A stretch of DNA of 11,108 bases from Betaproteobacteria bacterium (GTDB lineage Bacteria > Pseudomonadota > Gammaproteobacteria > Burkholderiales > Usitatibacteraceae), in assembly GCA_012274175.1 (NCBI GenBank), contig JAAOZZ010000044.1:1-11108 (forward strand), in the 5' to 3' direction. Position 1 is the first letter of the stretch. The number at the start of each line of letters is the position of its first letter. Positions 5,548 through 11,108 of the stretch are shown piece by piece. Position numbers and translations under genes: made by a program. Under the pieces are notes generated by a model. That model saw nothing but the letters and a program-made list of their open reading frames with translations, did no database searches and was not told the origin of the DNA.

Positions 5548-6282
5548 ATGTCCGCCGTCATCCAGGAAGTACAAATCCAGAAGCTCGCGCAAGCGCTGCA
5601 ACGACTCCATGACCTCCTGCCGCTCAAGGAGCGCCAGGATTCCCTCACGCCGAAGAACCGCGAAGTGCACCGCGCGATCCTGCGCTCGCTGGTCGAGCAG
5701 GGCCGTCCGCTGAACGAGGAAGAGATCGCGAAGGTCGCCGGCGGTGCCGATGCCGGCCGCGACGCCGTCGCCCTCCTCGGCGCCTACGACCTCATCGTGC
5801 GCGGCCCGCTGAATGTCACCGATGTCCAGACCAAGAAGCAGGTGGTCCTCGATGGGATGGGTGGAGAGGTGCTCGGCGCCTATCCGGTCACGATGGAGAA
5901 GACCCCCCACAAGGTGAAGGTCAACGGCCATACCATCCACGCGATGTGCGCGATCGACGCGCTCGCGGTGGGTGCCGTGTTCCATACCGAAGTCGAGATC
6001 GATTCCGTCTGCCACGTGACGGGAGAGCCGGTCCACATCCAGCAGCGCCGCAAGGAAGTGCTGAAGAGCACGCCGGGCGCGCGCGAGCTGCGGGTCGGGG
6101 TGCGCTGGCAGCGCCTGTCGGGCGCGGCCGCCCACAGCCTGTGCCGCCAGATGGTCTTCTTCAAGGACGCGATGACCGCGGCCAAGTGGCAGGCCAAGGA
6201 ACCGGCGTCGATCGACGTGTTCACCCTGGCCGAGGCGATCGATTTCGGCGAGGCGTTCTTCCAGCCGCTCCTGCAGGACTGA
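5548..6282 (+). CDS. merB: Alkylmercury lyase (MerB) family protein
   Basis: A 244-residue cytoplasmic protein of the organomercurial lyase family, whose known members protonolyse the carbon-mercury bond to release Hg(II) for MerA. Residues about 38-90 form the N-terminal helix-turn-helix-like domain (AILRSLVEQGRPLNEEEIAKVAGG). The catalytic domain has MCAIDAL with Cys134 and Asp137, matching Cys96 and Asp99 of plasmid R831b MerB; CHVTGEPV with Cys155, matching Cys117; and HSLCRQMVFF with Cys199, matching Cys159. Spacing from the first Cys (21 and 65 residues) is nearly that of R831b (21 and 63). The ending EAIDFGEAFFQPLLQ also fits. The N-terminal part is longer than in R831b. The ATG at 5548 has GAGG at 5535-5538. 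No merA, merR, merT or merP lies in the window, so real demercuration is plausible but untested, and another C-metal or thiol role is possible. Confidence 0.9.
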   Translation: MSAVIQEVQIQKLAQALQRLHDLLPLKERQDSLTPKNREVHRAILRSLVEQGRPLNEEEIAKVAGGADAGRDAVALLGAYDLIVRGPLNVTDVQTKKQVVLDGMGGEVLGAYPVTMEKTPHKVKVNGHTIHAMCAIDALAVGAVFHTEVEIDSVCHVTGEPVHIQQRRKEVLKSTPGARELRVGVRWQRLSGAAAHSLCRQMVFFKDAMTAAKWQAKEPASIDVFTLAEAIDFGEAFFQPLLQD

Positions 6283-6297
6283 GCTTCACGCGGTTCC

Positions 6298-6335
6298 CGG
6301 CGGCCGGCCTTCGACCAGGCCGGCCGCCGCGTTTT
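6298..6335 (+). terminator. Hairpin terminator after the MerB-family gene
   Basis: A perfect 13-bp GC-rich stem, CGGCGGCCGGCCT (6298-6310) and AGGCCGGCCGCCG (6317-6329), with a 6-base loop TCGACC, then CG and four T (6332-6335). The stem starts 15 bases after the stop codon. The T-run is short, so termination may be partial, but the position makes the MerB-family gene a single-gene transcription unit. Confidence 0.8.
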
Positions 6336-6417
6336 CGACGGCCTTGCCGCCCGCGCCGCGTTTCGTGCAGAGTTCGTGGATCGAACGCCCCCCGGGCGTC
6401 CTCGCGGACACACGAAC

Positions 6418-6717
6418 ATGGCCCCGAACCCCGTGACACCCGCGGCGCATGCCGCACTCTCCAACAAGCTCCTGCATCGCGTGCTGGGCGCCATGTCCGT
6501 CTTCACCATGCTGATGACGATCCCCCAGGTGCTCACCATCTGGATCGGCCATCGCGCCGCGGGCGTCTCCGTGGCGTCGTGGGGCGCCTATCTCCTCTCC
6601 GCGCTGCTCTGGCTCTGGTACGGGATCGAGAAGCGCGACAGGAACATCTACCTGCCCTGCGTGGGATGGATCGGCCTGGACATCGCCGTGATCGCCGGCG
6701 CGATCGTCTACGCCTAG
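6418..6717 (+). CDS. PQ-loop / SemiSWEET-like membrane protein
   Basis: A 99-residue protein with three membrane helices: about residues 19-42 (LLHRVLGAMSVFTMLMTIPQVLTIW), 52-71 (VASWGAYLLSALLWLWYGI) and 78-98. The Pro36-Gln37 pair near the end of helix one, followed by a short basic loop (GHRAAGVS) and a Trp-rich helix two ending in YGIEKRD, is the PQ-loop/MtN3 (SemiSWEET) pattern. SemiSWEETs are half-size transporters that dimerise and carry sugars by facilitated diffusion across the inner membrane. Helix three (GWIGLDIAVIAGAIVYA) lacks the Asn expected in well-studied sugar-binding SemiSWEETs, so the substrate is uncertain. The ATG at 6418 leaves a short hydrophilic tail; a GTG at 6376 would add 14 residues. 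Neither has a good ribosome binding site. Confidence 0.82.
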   Translation: MAPNPVTPAAHAALSNKLLHRVLGAMSVFTMLMTIPQVLTIWIGHRAAGVSVASWGAYLLSALLWLWYGIEKRDRNIYLPCVGWIGLDIAVIAGAIVYA

Positions 6718-6742
6718 GCCTCGCGCAGGTACCGGGGGTCGA

Positions 6743-7246
6743 GTGGACTACGCCATCCTTCCCATCGCGCAGGAGCACATCGACGGATTCCATGCCGCCC
6801 TCGACCGGGTCGCCCGCGAGCGCAAGTACCTCCTGTACCTCGAGGCGCCATCCCTCGAGAAGACGCGGGAATTCATCCTGGGCAACATCCGGGACCGCAA
6901 CCCGCAATACGTCGCCGTGAGCGGCGAGCGCGTGATCGGATGGTGCGACGTCGTGCGCAATCCGCGAGAAGCGTCGCGGCATTGCGGAATCCTCGGGATC
7001 GCGGTCGTTCCGGAGCATCGGGGCCAGGGCGTCGGCCGGCGGCTCATGACGACCGTCATCGATGCCGCGTGGGCCCGCGATTTCACGCGCATCGAGCTGG
7101 GAGTGCGCGAGGACAACCTGACCGCGATCGCCCTGTACCGCAACCTGGGCTTCGCGATCGAGGGCGTGCGTCGCAAGGCCATCCGCATCGACGGACAATA
7201 CGAGGACGTGGTGACGATGGCGCTATTGAAGGAGAATGGCGCATAG
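6743..7246 (+). CDS. GNAT family N-acetyltransferase (RimI/RimL-like)
   Basis: A 167-residue complete GNAT enzyme. The acetyl-CoA motif A is GIAVVPEHRGQGVG with Arg93-Gly-Gln-Gly-Val-Gly98. Motif B is ELGVREDNLTAIALYRNLGFAIEG with Asn125, Leu131-Tyr132 and Gly136-Phe137, and the ending RIDGQYEDVVTMAL is typical of the RimI/RimL/SpeG-like branch, which acetylates protein N-termini, amino acids or amines. The precise substrate cannot be read. The gene starts at GTG 6743 with a GGGGGT (6734-6739) upstream; the start falls a few residues before the typical first strand ILPIAQEHIDGF. It lies 25 bases after the PQ-loop gene, so co-transcription is likely. All core motifs are intact. Confidence 0.92.
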   Translation: MDYAILPIAQEHIDGFHAALDRVARERKYLLYLEAPSLEKTREFILGNIRDRNPQYVAVSGERVIGWCDVVRNPREASRHCGILGIAVVPEHRGQGVGRRLMTTVIDAAWARDFTRIELGVREDNLTAIALYRNLGFAIEGVRRKAIRIDGQYEDVVTMALLKENGA

Positions 7247-7248
7247 CC

Positions 7249-7288
7249 GCCGACGAGGCGACCGCCGCCGAGGCGACCGCCGCCGAGG
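7249..7288 (+). repeat. Short 15-bp tandem repeat between genes
   Basis: A 15-base unit, GCCGCCGAGGCGACC, occurs about 2.7 times: 7249-7263 (one mismatch), 7264-7278 and 7279-7288 (partial). It starts right after the GNAT stop and ends just before the AGGGAG ribosome binding site (7290-7295) of the next gene. Slippage during replication is the simple explanation. Confidence 0.75.
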
Positions 7289-7303
7289 ACAGGGAGCCGA
7301 TCG

Positions 7304-7780
7304 ATGCATGACGCCGTTTCGCCCGAGGAGCTCGCCAAGTGGCATCGCTGGTTCGCCGTCGACTGCAACAACCGGGCGTGGCGCCTGGCCGAATCGCGCA
7401 CGCGCTCGCCCCAGGACGACGCGCAGATGCTGCAATGCGCCCATGCCGCCGCCCTGCACTGGTCGAAGGTGGGCGGTGAGCTTCACAACGTGCGCGCCGC
7501 GATGCTCCTCGGACACGTCTGCGCGCTGCTGGGCGACGGGAAGGCGGCCCTCGCCTACGCGCGGCACGCGTACGAATACGTGATGTCCCACGAGAGTCCC
7601 GCCTGGGAAATCGCGTTCGCCCACGCGGTGCTCGCGAACGCCGCCGCGGCGTGCGGCGATCGCGGCCTGCACGAATCCCACTACGGGAAGGCGAAGGCGC
7701 TGGGTTCGGCGCTGCCGGAAGCGGACCGCGTCGTCTTCGAGGCGACGTTTCGAGCGGTACCGGCGGCGGTGGCGGCGTGA
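7304..7780 (+). CDS. Conserved hypothetical helical protein (TPR-like)
   Basis: A 158-residue soluble, nearly all-helical protein. It contains FAVDCNNRAWRLAESRTRS near the start (residues 17-35), then AHAAALHWSKVGGELHNVRAAMLLGHVCALLGDGKAALAYARHAYEY and WEIAFAHAVLANAAAACGDRGLHESHYGKAKALG. The alternation of small residues, the GD turns and the A..YA pattern look like two or three tetratricopeptide-type helical hairpins, hence the description, but I cannot name a characterised family. It is the first of three overlapping genes: its TGA shares bases with the GTG start of the thioredoxin-like gene (7777). AGGGAG at 7290-7295 supports the ATG at 7304. It has several histidines (47, 52, 61, 71, 108, 123, 126) of unknown meaning. 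Confidence 0.8.
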   Translation: MHDAVSPEELAKWHRWFAVDCNNRAWRLAESRTRSPQDDAQMLQCAHAAALHWSKVGGELHNVRAAMLLGHVCALLGDGKAALAYARHAYEYVMSHESPAWEIAFAHAVLANAAAACGDRGLHESHYGKAKALGSALPEADRVVFEATFRAVPAAVAA

Positions 7781-8250
7781 GGACGAACCGCTTCATGCTG
7801 GCGGCAGTGGTGCTCTTCGCCGCCGGCGCGTACGCGGCCGGACCGCCGCCCTACGACGAGTCCGCCGACGCGAAGGCCGAAATTCGCGCCGCCCTCGCCG
7901 AGGCCGGCAAGGCGCACGTTCCCGTGCTGGTGGTCTTCGGCGCGAACTGGTGTCCCGATTGCCGGGTGCTGGACCTCGCGATGAAGAGCGGCAGGAGCGC
8001 CGCGCTGATCGATCGCGACTTCCGGGTCGTGAAGGTCGACGTGGGCCGGTTCGACCGCAACCTCGACGTGGCCAGGCGCTACGACGTGCCGGTCCGGAAA
8101 GGAATTCCCGCGGTGGCCGTCGTTTCCGCGGGCAACCGCGTGCTCTACGCAACGCGCGAAGGGGAGATCGCCGACGCCCGCCACATGGGCGAGGACGGCC
8201 TCTACGCGTTCTTCAGGCAGGCCGCAAACCGAGGGAGGGCCGGGCGATGA
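7777..8250 (+). CDS. Periplasmic thioredoxin-family protein
   Basis: A 157-residue exported protein. Residues 1-21 form a Sec signal peptide (MRTNRF, core MLAAVVLFAAGAYA). The thioredoxin fold follows: strand VPVLVVFGANWCPDCRVLD with the active site Trp58-Cys59-Pro60-Asp61-Cys62, strand FRVVKVDVGRFDRN, and the cis-proline loop KGIPAVAVV with Pro111. WCPDC rather than WCGPC and the DVGRFDRNLDVARRYDVP stretch recall a group of short thioredoxin-like proteins with weakly defined reductase or disulphide-exchange roles in the periplasm. The GTG at 7777 overlaps the preceding TGA (GTGA), and the stop overlaps the next ATG (ATGA at 8247), so the three genes are translationally coupled. The redox partner is unknown. 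Confidence 0.88.
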   Translation: MRTNRFMLAAVVLFAAGAYAAGPPPYDESADAKAEIRAALAEAGKAHVPVLVVFGANWCPDCRVLDLAMKSGRSAALIDRDFRVVKVDVGRFDRNLDVARRYDVPVRKGIPAVAVVSAGNRVLYATREGEIADARHMGEDGLYAFFRQAANRGRAGR

Positions 8251-8510
8251 TGAGCGAGAAGATCAAGGTGCGCATGGAGAACGGGCAGACCATGGAGGTG
8301 GTGGTCCTCGACAAGCGCGCGAGCGGGATCAGCATCGTCCTGGGCGAAGGCGTGCACAGCGTGAAGTGCGAGTTGTCGCCGACCCGCAACGGCCTCGCCT
8401 ACGCGGGCAGCGTGATGGGCCGGGAGCTCGTCTACGAGCGCAGCCGCGACCAGGTCCAGGCGGAGCTCGACCGGGACAATCCGAACATACGCAAGCCCCG
8501 GGCGCGCTGA
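8247..8510 (+). CDS. Small conserved hypothetical protein
   Basis: An 87-residue cytoplasmic protein with a beta-rich N-terminal half (KIKVRMENGQTMEVVVLDKRASGISIVLGEG) and the distinctive middle CELSPTRNGLAYAGSVMGRELVYERSRDQVQAELDRDN. I do not recognise a named domain. The ATG at 8247 overlaps the stop of the thioredoxin-like gene by four bases (ATGA), and GAGGGAGGG at 8231-8239 is a good ribosome binding site, so it is the last gene of the 7304-8510 unit. A second ATG at 8250 is an equal candidate. There is one cysteine (Cys41), and the C-terminus is basic (RKPRAR). No function can be assigned beyond its likely co-expression with a periplasmic redox protein. Confidence 0.8.
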   Translation: MMSEKIKVRMENGQTMEVVVLDKRASGISIVLGEGVHSVKCELSPTRNGLAYAGSVMGRELVYERSRDQVQAELDRDNPNIRKPRAR

Positions 8511-8532
8511 GAGGCCGCCGGCGTGCCGAAGT

Positions 8533-8561
8533 TTGACGCGCCGGCCCCGTGGTATTAGGGT
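8533..8561 (+). promoter_or_regulatory. Candidate sigma-70 promoter for the exported-protein gene at 8596
   Basis: TTGACG at 8533-8538 matches the -35 consensus in five of six positions. With a 17-base spacer, TAGGGT at 8556-8561 keeps the T-A and final T of a -10 box. The predicted transcript start near 8568 leaves a leader of about 28 bases to the ATG at 8596. The spacing is ideal but the -10 is weak. Confidence 0.45.
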
Positions 8562-8595
8562 CTGCCGTCGCCTCCGACCATCCAGGAGAGAGAAT

Positions 8596-9000
8596 ATGTC
8601 CAGGTACCTGCCGTCCTGCGCGCTCGCCGCCGCCGTCCTGCTGGGCTCGAGCATCCCGGCGCTCGCCGAGGGCCGCTTCGGTCCCGTGCACGTGGCGGCC
8701 AACCGGAGCGAATACGTGGGCAAGCGCTGTCCCGTCTCCATCGTCTACAGCGCCACCATCCGCTTCGAGCCCCACCGCCGCGGGTTCGTCTTCCACTACT
8801 ACTGGGAGCGCAGCGACGGCTCCAAGGGCCCCGTGCACCGGGTGCGCGTCTCCCCGGGCGAGCGTTCCATGCTGGTGCGGGAGAACTGGCGCTTCGGCCG
8901 CCGGGGAGAAGAGCGCGACGCGACGGCAACCATCTACCTCGATTCCGGCGACATCCACGAGCGGCACGTGTCACCCACGGTGCACGTCGCCTGCCGCTGA
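8596..9000 (+). CDS. Exported hypothetical protein, beta-rich
   Basis: A 134-residue protein with a Sec signal peptide (MSRYLPS, core CALAAAVLLGSSIPALA, cleavage likely after Ala24). The mature region alternates hydrophobic and polar residues as in a beta-sandwich: RCPVSIVYSATIRFEPHRRGFVFHYYWERSDGSKGPVHRVRVSPGE and DATATIYLDSGDIHERHVSPTVHVACR. Cys45 and Cys133, near the two ends of the mature chain, could form a stabilising disulphide in the periplasm. The GFVFHYYWERSDGS stretch gives an Ig-like impression, but I do not recognise a characterised family. AGGAGAGA at 8584-8591 precedes the ATG, and a candidate promoter lies at 8533-8561, so it may be transcribed independently of the upstream three-gene unit. 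Confidence 0.8.
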   Translation: MSRYLPSCALAAAVLLGSSIPALAEGRFGPVHVAANRSEYVGKRCPVSIVYSATIRFEPHRRGFVFHYYWERSDGSKGPVHRVRVSPGERSMLVRENWRFGRRGEERDATATIYLDSGDIHERHVSPTVHVACR

Positions 9001-9019
9001 GCCGCGCGAGGAGCGCCGG

Positions 9020-9538
9020 TTGAGCGAGGACCTCGCGTTCCGCCGCCTCGCGGAGGACGACCTGCCCACGCTCTTCACCTGGCTCTCCCGGCCCCACGTG
9101 GCGAAGTGGTACGGGAAGGCGCCTTCGTCCTTCGCGGAAGTGGTGGCGAGGTATGGAGGCCGCACGCAGCCGGACCATCCCGTGAGCGCCTTCATCGCGA
9201 CTCGCGACGGGGAAGCGGTGGGCTACGTCCAGGCGTATCCCGTGGATCTCTTTCCCGAATACGCGGCCGAGCTCGGCGCCGAGCCGGGAACGGCGGGCAT
9301 GGACCTGCTGATCGGCGAAGCGTGGCTCACGAATCGCGGCCTCGGCACCCGCATGATCCGCGCCTTCGTGCAGGAGGTGGTGTTCGCCGACCCGCGCGTG
9401 CCGTCGTGCGTGGCCGGTCCCGAGGAAGGGCATGCCGCATGCATCCGCGCTTTCGCAAAGGCGGGGTTCCTGCCCTGGAAGGTGGCCAAGGCCGAGGCAG
9501 GGCGCACGGAACTGGTGATGCGCCACGACCGGCCGTGA
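9020..9538 (+). CDS. GNAT acetyltransferase, AAC(6')-like
   Basis: A 172-residue acetyltransferase. It opens FRRLAEDDLPTLFTWLSRPHVAKWYG, the arrangement seen in aminoglycoside 6'-N-acetyltransferase-like and siderophore-biosynthesis GNATs, continues with AFIATRDGEAVGYVQAYPVD, then MDLLIGEAWLTNRGLGTRMIRAF with motif A Arg106-Gly-Leu-Gly109, and ends with ACIRAFAKAGFLPWKV. Similarity to AAC(6') is at the subfamily level; most chromosomal homologues have unknown substrates, so antibiotic resistance is not claimed. The start is a TTG at 9020, chosen because GAGGAG at 9008-9013 is correctly spaced and no ATG or GTG fits before the first conserved strand. Its TGA overlaps the GTG of the next gene. 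Motif B reads AGPEEGHAAC, somewhat unlike the usual DPxNxRA. Confidence 0.85.
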   Translation: MSEDLAFRRLAEDDLPTLFTWLSRPHVAKWYGKAPSSFAEVVARYGGRTQPDHPVSAFIATRDGEAVGYVQAYPVDLFPEYAAELGAEPGTAGMDLLIGEAWLTNRGLGTRMIRAFVQEVVFADPRVPSCVAGPEEGHAACIRAFAKAGFLPWKVAKAEAGRTELVMRHDRP

Positions 9539-10116
9539 CCGACGCCCCATCACCGATCCGGCTCGCGCGCCTCGAAGATGCGCCGGGAGTGCACGCCATC
9601 TACGCGCCGGTGGTGCGCGACACGCCGATCTCGTTCGAGCTCGAGGTCCCGACCGAAGCGGAGTTGGGCGCGCGCATCGCGAAGACCCTCGCGAGCCACC
9701 CGTGGCTGGTGTGGGAGGAGGCGGGACGCGTGGCGGGCTATGCGTACGCGAGCCGGCATCGCGATCGCCTGGCGTACCAGTGGTCGGTGGATGTCTCGTG
9801 CTACGTGCACGCCGACTTCCGGCGGCGCGGCATCGGCGGACGGCTCTACGGGGCGCTGCAGCGGATCCTGCGCGCCCAGGGATTCTTCAACGCCTACGCG
9901 GGGATCGCGCTGCCGAACGCCGCGAGCGTCGCGCTGCACGAATCCGTGGGCTTCGTGCCCATCGGCGTGTATCGCGGCGTGGGATTCAAGGCGGGGGCGT
10001 GGCACGACGTGGGCTGGTGGCATTGCCGCCTCGCGGAGCTCGTCGCCGATCCGCCCGCCCCGCGCGCGCTCCCCGAGCTCGGCCCCGGCCTGCGCTGGAG
10101 CGAGGAGCCGGCGTAA
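9535..10116 (+). CDS. GNAT acetyltransferase, phosphinothricin acetyltransferase-like
   Basis: A 193-residue GNAT enzyme. IRLARLEDAPGVHAIYAPVVRDTPISFELEVPTEAEL at the start, SVDVSCYVHADFRRRGIG with motif A (Arg96 to Gly101), GIALPNAASVALHESVGF and finally GVGFKAGAWHDVGWW are the full signature of the Pat/Bar/MddA branch. Characterised members acetylate phosphinothricin, methionine sulfone or methionine sulfoximine, usually acting on a glutamate- or methionine-like amine; the physiological substrate here is inferred only. The GTG start at 9535 shares four bases (GTGA) with the stop of the AAC(6')-like gene, so the two are translationally coupled. The last 25 residues after AELVA are Pro-rich and lie beyond the core fold. 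The stop is only three bases from the end of the convergent gene on the other strand. Confidence 0.92.
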   Translation: MTDAPSPIRLARLEDAPGVHAIYAPVVRDTPISFELEVPTEAELGARIAKTLASHPWLVWEEAGRVAGYAYASRHRDRLAYQWSVDVSCYVHADFRRRGIGGRLYGALQRILRAQGFFNAYAGIALPNAASVALHESVGFVPIGVYRGVGFKAGAWHDVGWWHCRLAELVADPPAPRALPELGPGLRWSEEPA

Positions 10117-10119
10117 GGC

Positions 10120-10857
10120 CTAGGGGTTGTCGGGCTTTGGATACTCCACCAGCTTCGAGGCCTTGCGCTCGAAGGGGTCGCGCTTGGTGAGCAGGCGCAC
10201 CTGGCGGCGGGAGACGAGCGGGTAGTGGCGCAGATCCGTGAGGAGATCGTGGGTCTTCCAGCACGATTCGGCCGAGGTCGCCCACAGCACCGGGTCGAGG
10301 CGGCGCAGGTCGAAGGGAACCGAGTAGCTGCGCAAGGTCTTGTGCCCGCGCCGGTTCGAGTACTCGTGGAAATAGGAAAGTGCGAGCTCGCGCAACGTGC
10401 GGTAGATGGGATCGCGGTAGCGCAGCGGCGCTCCGTTGGTCTTTGAAATGGCGCCCCACGCGCCGTGGCGCCGGAAGAGCGCGATCACGTGCGGATAGTC
10501 GCTCTCGTGGCAATCGAGGTGCATCACGAGGGGCGGATCCCCGTGCACCCAGAGTGCCGCCGCCGCCAACATCGCGCCCTCGATGCAATGGGCCCTGCGC
10601 TGGCGGAGCACTTCGCGTACCGACAGCACCGTCTCGCCCCCGATCTCGTGATTGATGGGGACTGCATTGAGGAAGGCCTGGACCTTTTCCGGCGTCGAGA
10701 GGCGCTTGAGTATCGCGAACTCGCCGGGAGCAAGGCCCAGGTCCTGCGCGCGGGCACGGCGCCGGCGCATGGCGAAGCGCAGGAGCTCCCCGCCTTCGGC
10801 CGCGAGCGCACCGCCGCCGGTCTTCTTTGCCGCCGCCTTGCCGCCTCGCGCCTTCAT
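10120..10857 (-). CDS. Transglutaminase-like hypothetical protein
   Basis: A 245-residue protein read on the - strand. Residues 1-40 are basic and low-complexity (Lys, Arg, Gly, Ala). The core, about 45-155, has the order expected of a transglutaminase/cysteine-protease-like fold: VREVLRQRRAHCIEGAMLAAAAL places Cys91 at the start of a helix, ESDYPHVIALFRR gives His123, and WGAISKTNGAPLRYRDP gives Asn141 as a possible third member. Triad residues are assigned by order and spacing only. The C-terminal 90 residues (SYFHEYSNRRGHKTLRSYSVPFDL) are not recognised. There is no signal peptide, so it is probably cytoplasmic. On the coding strand GGAGA (10866-10870) precedes the ATG (10857) at a proper distance. 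Upstream on the same strand, 70 bases away, is an ABC ATPase gene. Confidence 0.8.
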   Translation of the reverse strand: MKARGGKAAAKKTGGGALAAEGGELLRFAMRRRRARAQDLGLAPGEFAILKRLSTPEKVQAFLNAVPINHEIGGETVLSVREVLRQRRAHCIEGAMLAAAALWVHGDPPLVMHLDCHESDYPHVIALFRRHGAWGAISKTNGAPLRYRDPIYRTLRELALSYFHEYSNRRGHKTLRSYSVPFDLRRLDPVLWATSAESCWKTHDLLTDLRHYPLVSRRQVRLLTKRDPFERKASKLVEYPKPDNP

Positions 10858-10927
10858 GGGTGGGGTCTCCGTTGTCTTGCGGACATTGCGATGAAACGCC
10901 CGCGCAGTCCCACGGGATGACAGGTGC

Positions 10928-11108
10928 TCACGCGGCCGCCGGAACGCAGATCCGCCGCCGTCCCGATGGGGTGTCCACGTCGGTCACGTGGACGCTCACG
11001 CCATAGAGCCGCGACAGGTTCGGCGCGTCGAGCACATTCTCCGCCGTTCCCTGGGCGAGGACCCGGCCCTGGGCGAGGAGCAGGGCGCGGTCGGCCACCT
11101 GCAGCGCA
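10928..11108 (-). CDS. ABC transporter ATP-binding protein, C-terminal end (partial)
   Basis: The last 59 residues of a - strand gene that continues beyond the window; its TGA is at 10928-10930. The readable part, ALQVADRALLLAQGRVLAQG, then TAENVLDAPNLSRLYGVSV, is the stretch after the H-loop in ATPases of the FecE/BtuD/HmuV branch, which energise import of ferric siderophores, haem or cobalamin. VADR-LLL-GRVLAQG, a TAENVL helix and LSRLYGV are characteristic of that group, so the parent operon is probably an iron-chelate or vitamin B12 uptake system with its permease upstream (outside the window). The tail after VSVHVTDVDTPSG is short and basic, ending CVPAAA. The cargo cannot be told from this fragment. 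Confidence 0.88.
   Translation of the reverse strand, partial: ALQVADRALLLAQGRVLAQGTAENVLDAPNLSRLYGVSVHVTDVDTPSGRRRICVPAAA

Noticed and set aside
9020..9538. A confirmed aminoglycoside resistance gene.
   Set aside because: Only subfamily-level similarity to AAC(6') is visible; chromosomal relatives commonly have other or unknown substrates.
8555..9553. A 332-codon - strand frame.
   Set aside because: It mirrors the exported protein and AAC(6')-like gene and shows no recognisable motif.
1..10116. Integron cassette array, suggested by many short same-strand genes (GNAT, VOC, DUF1801, DUF2087).
   Set aside because: No attC-like sites with paired GTTRRRY/RYYYAAC cores were found. Most gaps are too short (often 0-60 bases) to hold an attC site, and several genes overlap.

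Overview
The window is GC-rich bacterial chromosomal DNA, densely packed with short genes that nearly all read on the + strand (positions 1 to 10116). A convergent pair of - strand genes closes it. Base composition, Shine-Dalgarno usage (GGAGG/GAGG), frequent GTG/TTG starts, 4-bp stop/start overlaps, Sec signal peptides and an OmpA-type outer-membrane protein fit a Gram-negative, probably a proteobacterium and perhaps a betaproteobacterium. That placement is inferred; no marker gene is present.

Positions 1-3865 hold a string of small accessory genes: the tail of a VOC protein, a DUF1801 protein, an OmpA-like protein, a small conserved hypothetical, a DUF2087 protein, a truncated GNAT overlapping a complete GNAT, a small protein with two CxxC pairs, and a second VOC protein. 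Positions 3910-5386 encode envelope and cysteine-rich proteins: a lipoprotein, a three-helix membrane protein, a small protein with nine cysteines of the GDCCVxC (seleno)protein type, and a small exported protein ending at a clear intrinsic terminator (5417-5450).

Positions 5462-6335 form a self-contained unit: a perfect palindrome of the FNR/Dnr/FixK type (TTGAC-N4-GTCAA), an alkylmercury lyase (MerB) family gene with every catalytic residue conserved, and a strong hairpin terminator. No merA, merR, merT or merP is visible, so the lyase-like gene is an orphan with its own apparent operator. This is the most interesting unit in the window.

Positions 6418-10116 carry a PQ-loop/SemiSWEET-like membrane protein, a RimI-like GNAT, a tightly overlapped three-gene unit (helical protein, periplasmic thioredoxin-like protein, small conserved protein), an exported beta-rich protein with its own candidate promoter, and two overlapping GNAT genes (AAC(6')-like and phosphinothricin acetyltransferase-like). 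On the - strand are a transglutaminase-like hypothetical and the C-terminal end of an ABC transporter ATPase.

Overall the region reads as an accessory stretch rich in small-molecule acetyltransferases (five GNAT genes, one truncated), VOC enzymes and thiol proteins. No stretch longer than 300 bases lacks a gene. I see no tRNA, rRNA, CRISPR array, transposase or integrase.
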